64,000 bases of DNA from Bacteroidota bacterium (lineage in GTDB: Bacteria; Bacteroidota; Bacteroidia; Bacteroidales; Dysgonomonadaceae). The stretch lies in contig JAEZGN010000009.1 in assembly GCA_023437305.1 (NCBI GenBank), positions 1 to 64,000 of the forward strand, in the 5' to 3' direction. The notes under the pieces are model-generated. The model ran no database searches. It was given only the letters and a program-made list of their open reading frames with translations, and had not been told where the DNA came from. The translations under genes and the position numbers were made by a program. This document shows, piece after piece, positions 16,996 through 25,065 of the stretch (the stretch's first letter is position 1; every line of letters starts with the position of its first letter).

Positions 16996-19539
16996 TTATC
17001 CGCACTTCGATGCACCACAGTTTGTACACTTCATACAACCTTCTTGATATATCAATGTTTCCAATCCGCAGACAGGGCATTTTTGACCTTTGGCTTCTGT
17101 TTCGTTAGGCAGATATTTCTTCAGTGCACGTTCAACACCATTTTTCCATGTGTTGATTGTTTCGCTGTTGAGTTCAAGTCCCTGAACAAGTTTTACAACC
17201 TGATCGATAGGCATTCCGTAACGCAACACTCCCGATATAAGTTTGGCATAGTTCCAGAACTCAGGGTTGAATTTACCGTTCAGTCCTTCTATTGTTGTTT
17301 TATAGCCTCTCTTGTTCTTAAACTGGAAGTCGTATGAGCGTTGACCTTCGTCGTTCATGGTTTTGATAATCACACCTTGATTCACGTTCTTCGGAAGTAC
17401 AAGACCTTCGTCGTCATCCGACAATCCGGTAAAGATCTCATAAGGGCGTCCGTCTAATAAGCCGATGAAAGCAATCCATTTTTCCTTGTTGTTTTGGAAT
17501 TTAATTACATCCGCAACCAGTTCGCGAGGACGTTCCATTACTATCTGAGGGCGTTCGTAGCAGTCTCCGCAGTCTTCTTCTTCCTTTTTGCTGTCGTTGG
17601 CAATAAGAACTCCGGCACGTGATCCGTCACGATATACGGTACATCCCTTGCATCCGCTTTTCCAAGCTTCTATATAGAGTTGGTTCACGAGGTCTTCCGA
17701 AACGTCAGATGGCAGGTTGATTGTTACGCTGATAGAATGGTCTACCCACTTTTGGATACGTCCCTGCATTTTTACTTTCTGTAGCCAGTCAACATCGTTT
17801 GAGGTAGCTTTGTAGTATGGAGATTCTGCAACCATCTTATCGATTTCTTCATTTGTATATCGCTTGGCAGCAGGATATCCTTTACTTTCCATCCATGTCA
17901 CAAACTTGTGGTGGAATACTACATATTCTTCCCAAGAGTCTCCGTTTTCGTCTACAAAGTCTACACGTACATCCTTGTCGTTCGGGTTGACTTTACGGCG
18001 GCGTTTATATACCGGAAGAAATACGGGTTCGATACCCGATGTAGATTGTGTCATCAAGCTTGTTGTACCTGTAGGCGCTACAGTAAGACATGCTATGTTG
18101 CGACGTCCGTATTTTTCCATATCCTTGTATAGTTTCGGATCAACTTCTGCCAAACGATTGATGAAAGGATTGTTTCTTTCGCGTTCGATGTCGAATATTT
18201 CGAATGCTCCGCGTTCCTTCGCCAGTTCCACAGAGGCACGATATGCAGCAATAGCCAGCGTGCGGTGTACTTCTTCGGCAAAGGCTGTAGCTTCTTCTGT
18301 TCCGTAGCGGAAACCCATAGCGGCAATCATGTCTCCTTCGGCTGTGATACCTACTCCTGTACGGCGGCCTTGTAATGTTTTCTTACGGATTTTTTCCCAT
18401 AGATGTCTTTCAGGCCATTTTACTTCTTCGTTCTCAGGGTCGATTTCTATCTTGTTTAATATCTTATCTATCTTTTCGGTTTCAAGATCGATGATATCGT
18501 CCATGATTCGTTGTGCCAGTCCTACGTGTTTTTTGAATAGTTCGAAGTCGAAATATGCATCTTCTTTGAACGGATTGACTACGTATGAATATAAATTGAT
18601 TGCCAATAGGCGGCAGCTATCATAAGGACAAAGAGGAATCTCTCCACATGGATTTGTAGATATAGTCTTGAACCCAAGGTCTGCATAGCAGTCAGGCACA
18701 GATTCTCTGATGATGGTATCCCAAAACAATACTCCCGGTTCGGCCGATTTCCATGCATTATGTACTATCTTTTTCCACAGCTCGGTGGCATCCGTGTCCC
18801 TTACTGTGGTAGGGGTGTCCGAGTCTATCGGGTATTGTTGTGTGTATGAAGTTCCATCTACTACTGCCTGCATAAAGGCATCGTCTATCCTTACCGAAAC
18901 ATTAGCGCCGGTTACCTTTCCTTCTATCATTTTGGCATCAATGAATGATTCCGAATCAGGATGTTTGATAGATACACTGAGCATTAGGGCTCCACGGCGT
19001 CCGTCTTGAGCTACTTCGCGTGTAGAATTTGAGTATCTCTCCATAAAAGGAACAAGACCGGTGGATGTAAGAGCTGAGTTTTTTACCGGAGACCCTTTGG
19101 GGCGTATGTGTGATAAATCGTGTCCAACACCTCCGCGGCGTTTCATTAGTTGTACTTGTTCTTCGTCAACGCGGATAATAGCCCCGTACGAATCTGATGA
19201 TCCATCCATGCCGATAACAAAACAGTTCGACAGTGATGCTATCTGATAGTCATTGCCTATCCCTGTCATCGGACTTCCTTGTGGCACAATATATTTAAAT
19301 TGGTCGAACAAATCGTATAGTTCTTTGGTGGTGAGCCCATTTTTGTATTTTGATTCTATACGTCCTATTTCGTTCGCCAACCTCCAATGCATATCTTCGG
19401 GCGATTGTTCGTAGATATTGCCTGTCGCATCTTTTAGGGCGTATTTATTAACCCATACTTTAGCGGCTAGCTCATCACCGTTAAAGTAATCAAGTGCGGC
19501 TTTGTACGCCTCGTCAAAAGTGTAAACCTTCTGTGCCAT
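16996..19539 (-). CDS. nrdJ: Adenosylcobalamin-dependent (class II) ribonucleotide reductase
   Basis: An 847-residue oxygen-independent reductase that makes deoxynucleotides using coenzyme B12. Visible motifs are SLSNCFVI (first redox Cys), NPCGEIPL (radical Cys and Glu), APTGTTSLM (phosphate binding), and a C-terminal Cys-rich tail with CPVC and CMKCTNC ending CG. The tail forms a zinc-binding and thiol-relay segment. No N-terminal ATP-cone is present; the N-terminus begins directly with the VYTFDEA region. It depends on cobalamin supply. It is monocistronic with its own terminator. No NrdR box was recognised upstream, but an inverted repeat is present there. Confidence 0.95.
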   Translation of the reverse strand: MAQKVYTFDEAYKAALDYFNGDELAAKVWVNKYALKDATGNIYEQSPEDMHWRLANEIGRIESKYKNGLTTKELYDLFDQFKYIVPQGSPMTGIGNDYQIASLSNCFVIGMDGSSDSYGAIIRVDEEQVQLMKRRGGVGHDLSHIRPKGSPVKNSALTSTGLVPFMERYSNSTREVAQDGRRGALMLSVSIKHPDSESFIDAKMIEGKVTGANVSVRIDDAFMQAVVDGTSYTQQYPIDSDTPTTVRDTDATELWKKIVHNAWKSAEPGVLFWDTIIRESVPDCYADLGFKTISTNPCGEIPLCPYDSCRLLAINLYSYVVNPFKEDAYFDFELFKKHVGLAQRIMDDIIDLETEKIDKILNKIEIDPENEEVKWPERHLWEKIRKKTLQGRRTGVGITAEGDMIAAMGFRYGTEEATAFAEEVHRTLAIAAYRASVELAKERGAFEIFDIERERNNPFINRLAEVDPKLYKDMEKYGRRNIACLTVAPTGTTSLMTQSTSGIEPVFLPVYKRRRKVNPNDKDVRVDFVDENGDSWEEYVVFHHKFVTWMESKGYPAAKRYTNEEIDKMVAESPYYKATSNDVDWLQKVKMQGRIQKWVDHSISVTINLPSDVSEDLVNQLYIEAWKSGCKGCTVYRDGSRAGVLIANDSKKEEEDCGDCYERPQIVMERPRELVADVIKFQNNKEKWIAFIGLLDGRPYEIFTGLSDDDEGLVLPKNVNQGVIIKTMNDEGQRSYDFQFKNKRGYKTTIEGLNGKFNPEFWNYAKLISGVLRYGMPIDQVVKLVQGLELNSETINTWKNGVERALKKYLPNETEAKGQKCPVCGLETLIYQEGCMKCTNCGASKCG

Positions 19540-19802
19540 TTGTTTATGTTTTTTATATAAATTATTTTATCTGTTTCTCTTTATTTTTTTTGTTAATGCA
19601 ATATTACAGATTATGTAATAATGAAACAAATTTTGCAATATCTATTTATTAACAAAGTAGGAAGTTTTCCAATCTAAATTGTAATTATTTGGTAATGAGG
19701 TGTGTAAAAATTACATAATGAGAAAAAGTTTTCCGTTTTGTTTTTCAGTATATACAAAATAAAACAAGATATGGGAGATAAAGTTTAAGAAAAAAGCAAA
19801 AA
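19540..19802. promoter_or_regulatory. nrdJ upstream region with paired inverted repeats
   Basis: A very AT-rich stretch with no gene. ATTATGTAAT (19610-19619) is repeated in reverse complement as ATTACATAAT (19710-19719), 90 bases apart. The first copy lies in a palindrome ATTACA-N5-TGTAAT (19603-19619). The arrangement fits a dimeric regulator with two sites, perhaps of the CRP/FNR type, but no known consensus is matched. No clear TAnnTTTG box was found facing nrdJ. Confidence 0.35.
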
Positions 19803-19842
19803 AAATAATCAGAAAAGTTCTTTTTAACCTTTCTGATTATTT
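19803..19842 (-). terminator. Rho-independent terminator of the zinc-ribbon gene
   Basis: Stem aaataatcagaaa (19803-19815) and tttctgattattt (19830-19842) is perfect over 13 bp. A strong T run follows on the minus strand. Confidence 0.88.
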
Positions 19843-19867
19843 GTAAAATATATTGTCTTATGATAAG

Positions 19868-20623
19868 TTACTCTACTGCTATCAGTTCCGGATCAATCAT
19901 GATACGACCGCAATATTCGCAAACGATAATTTTCTTACCGATCTTAATATCCATTTGTTTTTGTGGTGGGATTTTGTTGAAGCAACCACCACAAGCACCA
20001 CGCTCTATACATACAACAGCCAAACCGTTGCGTGCACTTTTGCGGATTCTCTTGAAAGCTTGTAATAGACGAGGTTCTACTTCTGCTTCGATATCTTTTA
20101 CTTCGTCGCGAAGTTGTTCTTCTTGTTGTTTTGTTTCAGATACAATGCTATCCAGTTCTTCTTTCTTAAGGGCAAGGTCGGCAGCACGTTCGCTAAGAAA
20201 AGCTTTACTCTTTTCTATTTGCTCAGCAAGACCTTTAGAATCTTGGCTAAATTCACGGATACGTTTTTCTGAAAGCTCGATTTCCAGTGTTTCAAATTCA
20301 ATCTCTTTGCTGAGGTGGTCAAACTCACGATTGTTGCGAACATTATCCAGCTGTTCTTTATATTTTGCGATCTTAAGCTCACTGTCTTTTGCTTTTTGCT
20401 TTTGATGCGAAATTGCAGTTTCAGCTTCCTTCAGTTCGGCCTCATGTTTTTTGATACGAGTTTCCAATCCGATGATTTCATCTTCAAGGTCGGCTACTTC
20501 GAGAGGAAGTTCTCCACGCAAGATTTTGATATTATCTATTTCAGATAGTTTCTGTTGTAGATGATAAAGCGTCTGTAGCTTTTCTTCTACTGTTACTTCT
20601 TTTTCTGTAGATTTTTTTGCCAT
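19868..20623 (-). CDS. Coiled-coil protein with C4 zinc ribbon (COG1579 type)
   Basis: A 251-residue cytosolic protein. Residues about 15-185 form a long antiparallel coiled coil rich in Glu and Lys. The C-terminus holds a zinc ribbon with CGGC and CEYC pairs, separated by about 20 residues. This matches the widespread COG1579 family, whose role is unresolved; a nucleic-acid-binding or scaffold role has been suggested. It is 110 bases downstream of the Nif3-like gene in the same direction, a pairing found in many Bacteroidota, so the two probably form one unit ended by the terminator here. Confidence 0.85.
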   Translation of the reverse strand: MAKKSTEKEVTVEEKLQTLYHLQQKLSEIDNIKILRGELPLEVADLEDEIIGLETRIKKHEAELKEAETAISHQKQKAKDSELKIAKYKEQLDNVRNNREFDHLSKEIEFETLEIELSEKRIREFSQDSKGLAEQIEKSKAFLSERAADLALKKEELDSIVSETKQQEEQLRDEVKDIEAEVEPRLLQAFKRIRKSARNGLAVVCIERGACGGCFNKIPPQKQMDIKIGKKIIVCEYCGRIMIDPELIAVE

Positions 20624-20734
20624 AAGATATTTTTGTTTATTGAATTTCTATCATAAAAAAATGCAGTAATCTGATAGCCCTAACTATCTTCTTACTACAT
20701 CATCCGTAATAAGCGGGAGTATATCACCGCCTGA

Positions 20735-21829
20735 TTACAAATATTTTACAGGATTTACGTCAAACCCTGACATATATACGGCAAAGGTAGGATATTTTTT
20801 TGAAATAATATCGAAAAAAATATTCTTTGTGAATATTTCAGACTCGTAATGTCCTATCACTGCAAGTAATATTTTGTCTTCCACGTCATAGAAGTCGTTA
20901 TACTTAGCCTCTCCCGTGATGAAAATATCGGCACTGTAAGAAACGGCTTTCGGGATAAGGAATGCCCCGCTGCCGCTGCATATCGCTACATCGCGTATCG
21001 GCTTGCCACGCAAAGGCGAGTGTTGCAGCATATTGAGGTGGAACGTATCCTTAAGTAAGTATAAGAAATCTTCTTCGTCCATTTCTTCAGGGAGGGTACC
21101 CACTACGCCGCTTCCGGCTTTATTCCACTCGTTTTGCAAAGCGTAAAAATCGTATGCGGGTTCTTCGTAGGGATGTACCGAGATCAGTGCACGCAAAACT
21201 TCCGACCGCTTGTACACCGGCAATACCATTTCGATGCGTGTTTCGGGCTCGGTGTGTAATTCGCCTATTTCGCCGCAGTATGGCTTGGCTTCGTCGCCTG
21301 CTCTGAATGTTCCTTCTCCTGCTATGTTGTAGCTGCACGAGTCGTAGTTGCCTATCGACCCGGCTCCTGCATTGAACAATGTGTTGCGCAAAAGCTCGGC
21401 ATGTGAATGAGGGACAAAAGTTACAAGCTTAAGTAATTTGTCTTTTTGCGGATCAAGAATCCTTACATGTTGCAGATTGAGCATATCAGCCAAATACTGA
21501 TTAATTCCCTCCGATGCATTATCCAGATTGGTATGGGCTGCATATACAACAATGTCGTGCTTGCATGCCTTTATCATACAGCGTTCTACGTAATTTTTGC
21601 CTGTCAGAGACTTGAAACTGCGGAATGCCAGAGGATGGTGCGATATGATCAGATTGCAGCCTAAGGCTATCGCTTCGTCTATTACGGCCTCGGTAACGTC
21701 TATACAAACAATTGCGCCTTTGGCTTCCTGATGTATATCTCCTATTTGCACTCCACTATTATCAAATCCTTCCTGCAAAGGAATAGGGGCAATCTGTTCT
21801 ATGACATGCAGAATATCTTTAATCTTCAT
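20735..21829 (-). CDS. Nif3-like dinuclear metal centre protein
   Basis: A 364-residue protein of the Nif3/YbgI/YqfO family, forming toroidal hexamers with two metals per subunit. The metal ligands are visible: ISHHPLAF (HH pair), AAHTNLDNA (H and D) and the C-terminal VIGHYESE (H and E). The central insert (about residues 130-230) contains the PII-like YqfO domain that lengthens the protein beyond the 250-residue core. It is sometimes annotated GTP cyclohydrolase 1 type 2, but the true substrate is uncertain. A TATCTTTG box sits at 21877-21884, about 48 bases before the ATG. Confidence 0.93.
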   Translation of the reverse strand: MKIKDILHVIEQIAPIPLQEGFDNSGVQIGDIHQEAKGAIVCIDVTEAVIDEAIALGCNLIISHHPLAFRSFKSLTGKNYVERCMIKACKHDIVVYAAHTNLDNASEGINQYLADMLNLQHVRILDPQKDKLLKLVTFVPHSHAELLRNTLFNAGAGSIGNYDSCSYNIAGEGTFRAGDEAKPYCGEIGELHTEPETRIEMVLPVYKRSEVLRALISVHPYEEPAYDFYALQNEWNKAGSGVVGTLPEEMDEEDFLYLLKDTFHLNMLQHSPLRGKPIRDVAICSGSGAFLIPKAVSYSADIFITGEAKYNDFYDVEDKILLAVIGHYESEIFTKNIFFDIISKKYPTFAVYMSGFDVNPVKYL

Positions 21830-21876
21830 TGCTCGCTGTATTTGTATAAATCCTTCACTAAAACGTTAGGTTATAA

Positions 21877-21884
21877 CAAAGATA
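21877..21884 (-). promoter_or_regulatory. -7 promoter element for the Nif3-like gene
   Basis: Minus-strand TATCTTTG matches the Bacteroidota -7 consensus exactly and lies about 48 bases upstream of the ATG. No convincing -33 TTTG is seen at the right distance. Confidence 0.5.
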
Positions 21885-21931
21885 TAATAGAAAATGAAAT
21901 ATTGCATCATTTATATACATCAGTAGAAATA

Positions 21932-21972
21932 AAAAAGCAACTCTCCCGATACAGAAGGAAGAATTGCTTTTT
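21932..21972 (-). terminator. Rho-independent terminator of grpE-dnaJ
   Basis: Stem aaaaagcaa (21932-21940) and ttgcttttt (21964-21972), with partial inner pairing, lies just beyond the dnaJ stop. The T run is supplied by the stem itself. Confidence 0.7.
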
Positions 21973-21994
21973 GTTTATCTAAATAATATTGAGA

Positions 21995-23131
21995 TTAATC
22001 GAACATTTTTCTGAAATGAGTGAATATCTTCTCTTTTACCGATTTGCTCGGCTGAAAGTTAGGAGAGTTCTCCAATCCTGTGAGGGTCTCTTTTTCGCTG
22101 TCGCTCAGATTTTCGGGAATATATACACTGATGTTTATCAACAAGTCTCCGGTACCGTACCTGTTTACACTAGGCAAACCTTTGTTTTTGAGTCGCAAAA
22201 CTTTACCCGGTTGTGTGCCCGGTTCTATCGTAACTTTTACCTTTCCATCGATAGTAGGTACAACTACATTGCCGCCCAATGCGGCAGTAGAAACACTTAG
22301 CAGTAGATTGTAAACTACATCGTTATCGTCGCGGAACAACTCTGGATGCGGTTCTTCTTCTACCAAGATCAGCAAGTCGCCATTTATACCTCCATGACGG
22401 GCTGCATTTCCCTTGCCACTCATCGACAGTTGCATACCTTCTGCTACTCCGGCAGGAATGTTGATGGTTATCACCTCTTCTTCGCGGGTGATACCTTCTC
22501 CGGCACAATGAGTACATTTTTTTGTGATGGTCTTTCCTTCACCGTTGCATGTAGGGCAAGTAGACTGTGTTTGCATTTGCCCCAAAATGGTGTTCATCAC
22601 ACGGGTAACAACTCCCGAACCTTTACAGGTCGAACATGTTTCGTAAGCTGTACCTTTGTCGGCTCCTGTACCTTTACAGTGCGTACAAGAAACAAACTTG
22701 TTTACTTTTATCTTTTTCTCTACGCCCGATGCGATATCTTTCAGAGATAGTTTGACTTTTACGCGAAGGTCAGAGCCTCTGTTTGTTCTGGGGCCGCGTT
22801 GGCCTCCAAAACTTCCGAATCCTCCTCCGAAGTGTCCGCCAAATATATCTCCAAACTGTGAGAATATATCATCCATCGAGAATCCTCCAGCACCGCCAAA
22901 TCCGCCCGGAGCTTCGTGTCCGTATCTGTCATATTTGGCACGTTTCTGCTCATCGCTCAGTATCTCATAGGCTTCGGCTGCTTCTTTAAACTTTTCTTCT
23001 GCCTCGCTGTTTCCCGGGTTTTTGTCGGGGTGATACTGAATCGCTTTTTTGCGATATGCTTTTTTTATTTCTTCAGATGTTGCGGTCTTGCTTACCTCCA
23101 GTACTTCGTAGTAGTCTCTCTTTGTTGCCAT
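21995..23131 (-). CDS. dnaJ: Chaperone DnaJ (type I Hsp40)
   Basis: A 378-residue co-chaperone that stimulates DnaK ATPase and delivers unfolded proteins. It has a J domain with HPD at residues 34-36, a Gly/Phe-rich linker (about 75-115), four CxxCxGxG zinc-finger repeats ([32 protein letters not shown]) and C-terminal substrate-binding beta domains. I start at ATG 23131 ([11 protein letters not shown]). The frame reaches a TTG at 23161, but that would overlap grpE and add a non-family N-terminus. It lies 16 bases downstream of grpE. Confidence 0.98.
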   Translation of the reverse strand: MATKRDYYEVLEVSKTATSEEIKKAYRKKAIQYHPDKNPGNSEAEEKFKEAAEAYEILSDEQKRAKYDRYGHEAPGGFGGAGGFSMDDIFSQFGDIFGGHFGGGFGSFGGQRGPRTNRGSDLRVKVKLSLKDIASGVEKKIKVNKFVSCTHCKGTGADKGTAYETCSTCKGSGVVTRVMNTILGQMQTQSTCPTCNGEGKTITKKCTHCAGEGITREEEVITINIPAGVAEGMQLSMSGKGNAARHGGINGDLLILVEEEPHPELFRDDNDVVYNLLLSVSTAALGGNVVVPTIDGKVKVTIEPGTQPGKVLRLKNKGLPSVNRYGTGDLLINISVYIPENLSDSEKETLTGLENSPNFQPSKSVKEKIFTHFRKMFD

Positions 23132-23147
23132 CGAAATATTCTTTGTT

Positions 23148-23702
23148 TTATTTTGCAACAATTACTTTAGGATATCTGATGACTTTATCGTCGAGTGTAT
23201 ATCCTTTTTGTATACTGTCTATAATTTTGTCTTTGTCTTCTTCGCTTTGAGCCGGAATTGTAGTCACTGCTTCATGCTTATCGGTGTCGAATGCATGACC
23301 AATGGTTTCTATTTCTTTTACTCCGTGCTTGGTGAGAAAGCTTGTAAATTTACTGTATATAAGATCTATGCCTTCTTTTACGGCTTCTATGTCTTCTGTT
23401 TTAGAGATGTTGTCCAATGCTCTCTCAAAGTCATCGACTACTGCTATAATGTCGAGCAACACTCTTTCGCTACCCGATTTCAGCAGTTCGGCTTTTTCTT
23501 TTAATGTACGTTTGCGATAGTTGTCAAATTCAGCATTAAGGCGCAGGTAAGAGTTGTTGAGTTCGTTGTATTTTGCTTCCCAGTCGGTCACATTGTCACT
23601 TGCTCCGTCTCCTACATTTTCTTCTGTCTGATTATTTGTCAGATTGTCTGTTTCTACAAATTCATCTTTTTCAAGATCCTTATCAGAAATATCCTCTTTC
23701 AT
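23148..23702 (-). CDS. grpE: Nucleotide exchange factor GrpE
   Basis: A 184-residue exchange factor that releases ADP from DnaK. An acidic disordered N-terminus (about 1-40) is followed by a long dimerising helix (about 42-85), a four-helix bundle and the C-terminal beta-wing with the conserved pattern [14 protein letters not shown] ending (here [11 protein letters not shown]). It is the first gene of a grpE-dnaJ unit; dnaK is not in this window. No CIRCE element (TTAGCACTC-N9-GAGTGCTAA) was seen upstream. Confidence 0.97.
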   Translation of the reverse strand: MKEDISDKDLEKDEFVETDNLTNNQTEENVGDGASDNVTDWEAKYNELNNSYLRLNAEFDNYRKRTLKEKAELLKSGSERVLLDIIAVVDDFERALDNISKTEDIEAVKEGIDLIYSKFTSFLTKHGVKEIETIGHAFDTDKHEAVTTIPAQSEEDKDKIIDSIQKGYTLDDKVIRYPKVIVAK

Positions 23703-24092
23703 ATTTTATATTTATTTTATTTTCAGCCAATAACAAGGATGTTATCAACAAATTAGCAGGTGTAATTTATTGTATCCAAATTAATATTGATAAATATATA
23801 GCAAAAGGCTTGCCAAAATTCTGACAGAGTCTCAATTTTCAATAAAAAGAAGGACATCTAAAACGAATTTAAGCGGTATCTTTGTCATATTGAATGGCAG
23901 AGGAGGACATTCATTTCAATTAATAAGATTTTTTCGAGATATATAAAAAGTAAATGCAACGAAAAAGACCTGTATTGCATCATAATATTATAGGAGTTGA
24001 ATTAGCCTGTTTCAATTTCCAAAGCATTACTTAAGACGAAGGTATTTAGCCTGAAAAATAATTGTTAATAAAAAGCCCAAAACGTAGAGATC
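23703..24092. other. Intergenic region between grpE and a lipoprotein gene
   Basis: AT-rich divergent region of 390 bases. A TATCTTTG box on the plus strand (23877-23884) could start a transcript toward the lipoprotein, with a leader of about 200 bases; no -33 match was found. A 26-codon ATG frame at about 23953-24033 exists but has no supporting signal. A six-pair hairpin (tgaatg/cattca) lies near 23893-23915. No grpE promoter could be identified. Confidence 0.35.
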
Positions 24093-24620
24093 ATGAAACA
24101 TAAAATATTGCTTATACTATTGTTCGTCGGTTTTGTTTTCACATCTTGTGATAATGATAATTTTGAATACGAAGATAGATTTAAGGATAGTCAGGAAGCA
24201 TGGAGTCGTTTTAAGAAACAAACCAATAATACATACGAATATACAACAACCGGAGGTACATGGGTTGGTTATTCCTGGCAAACGACTATCACTATTTATG
24301 ATGGCAAAGTAAATAGGCGAAGTTTTAAATATACCGGGTATCCGAATGACGTAAGTCCTAATCTTGAATTGGAGTGGACAGAAAACGTATTGGAACTAGG
24401 TAGCCATAAAGATACGCCGGCATCAGAGGCATTAACATTGGATGAGGTTTATGAAAATGCAAAACAAGACTGGCTGAAAAAAAGAAAAGATGCGGAAACT
24501 TATTTTGAAACAAAAAATGATGGAATGATTTCGTTGTGTGGTTATAGAGAAAACAACTGCGCTGATGATTGTTTCAGAGGAATTAGTATTGCAAATATCA
24601 AAGGAGTAGTTGTTGATTGA
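24093..24620 (+). CDS. Hypothetical lipoprotein
   Basis: A 175-residue SPII lipoprotein. The signal ends in the lipobox FTSC (Cys19) followed by acidic DNDNFEYEDRFKD. The mature domain is rich in aromatic and charged residues and has three further Cys near the C-terminus (LCGYRENNCADDC), which might form disulphides in the periplasm. It includes a YTTTGGTWVGYSW-type beta stretch. I do not recognise a family. It has no operon partner, and no terminator hairpin is obvious after the stop. Confidence 0.75.
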   Translation: MKHKILLILLFVGFVFTSCDNDNFEYEDRFKDSQEAWSRFKKQTNNTYEYTTTGGTWVGYSWQTTITIYDGKVNRRSFKYTGYPNDVSPNLELEWTENVLELGSHKDTPASEALTLDEVYENAKQDWLKKRKDAETYFETKNDGMISLCGYRENNCADDCFRGISIANIKGVVVD

Positions 24621-24749
24621 GAATCTGTTTTTTTGATATTTATGTAACATTTAAAAAATATTAGCGTATAACTTAATGTGTGAACATTCTTGTTTTTGTA
24701 ATGTTTTAGAGTAGAATTTATAGAAAGATATTCCTTTTTCACATATAAG

Positions 24750-24757
24750 TATCTTTG
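24750..24757 (+). promoter_or_regulatory. -7 promoter element for a candidate RNA gene
   Basis: TATCTTTG, an exact match to the Bacteroidota -7 consensus, lies in a region with no coding frame and just upstream of a strong RNA hairpin. No TTTG is visible at -33. Confidence 0.45.
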
Positions 24758-24763
24758 TACACA

Positions 24764-24960
24764 GAAGCGTGTTTGTATGTTGTTGTTTTCTGAACAGAAC
24801 GGGGTTTTACTTATAGATTTTTAAGCCTTAGGCGCTTCATTCTGTTCAGGGACAACTAAATTTCTCTCTTTAGTAAGCCGTAAGAGAATCCTTCGTATAA
24901 TGTTCCTTTTTCTATAAGAAAGACTTCGTACTCAACGAAAGTGAAAAAATACAAACAATT
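24764..24960 (+). ncRNA. Candidate structured non-coding RNA
   Basis: Downstream of the promoter box is a large hairpin: ctgaacagaa (24790-24799) pairs perfectly with ttctgttcag (24840-24849). It is extended outward by three pairs and by gttg (24782-24785) with caac (24853-24856), giving about 17 pairs around a 40-base loop that itself contains gcc-tta-ggc. A second hairpin is ttctct/agagaa (24862-24888), followed by smaller ones near 24912-24930. There is no open frame. Size, promoter and structure would fit a 6S-like regulatory RNA, as described for the Bacteroidales-1 motif, but I cannot test that. It might instead be a long leader for the permease gene. Both ends are approximate. Confidence 0.4.
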
Positions 24961-25015
24961 CTTATCTTTTTATTGTTGTTGTTAGAAACAAGTAGCTGGA
25001 TGAATCAGTATTTTT

Positions 25016-25023
25016 TATCTTTG
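25016..25023 (+). promoter_or_regulatory. -7 promoter element for the SLC13 permease
   Basis: TATCTTTG at 25016-25023 gives a predicted leader of about 35 bases before the ATG at 25066. The -33 region has no clear TTTG. Confidence 0.5.
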
Positions 25024-25065
25024 CATTGTTTACAAACTGGAAAGGAATTATAAACAATTACGCAA

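Noticed and set aside
23132..23161. N-terminal extension of DnaJ to a TTG at 23161
   Set aside because: It would overlap grpE and adds ten residues not found in the family; [11 protein letters not shown] at 23131 is the usual start.
23953..24033. 26-codon open frame upstream of the 24.1-kb lipoprotein
   Set aside because: No ribosome-binding site, no recognisable protein features, and length within chance in AT-rich DNA.
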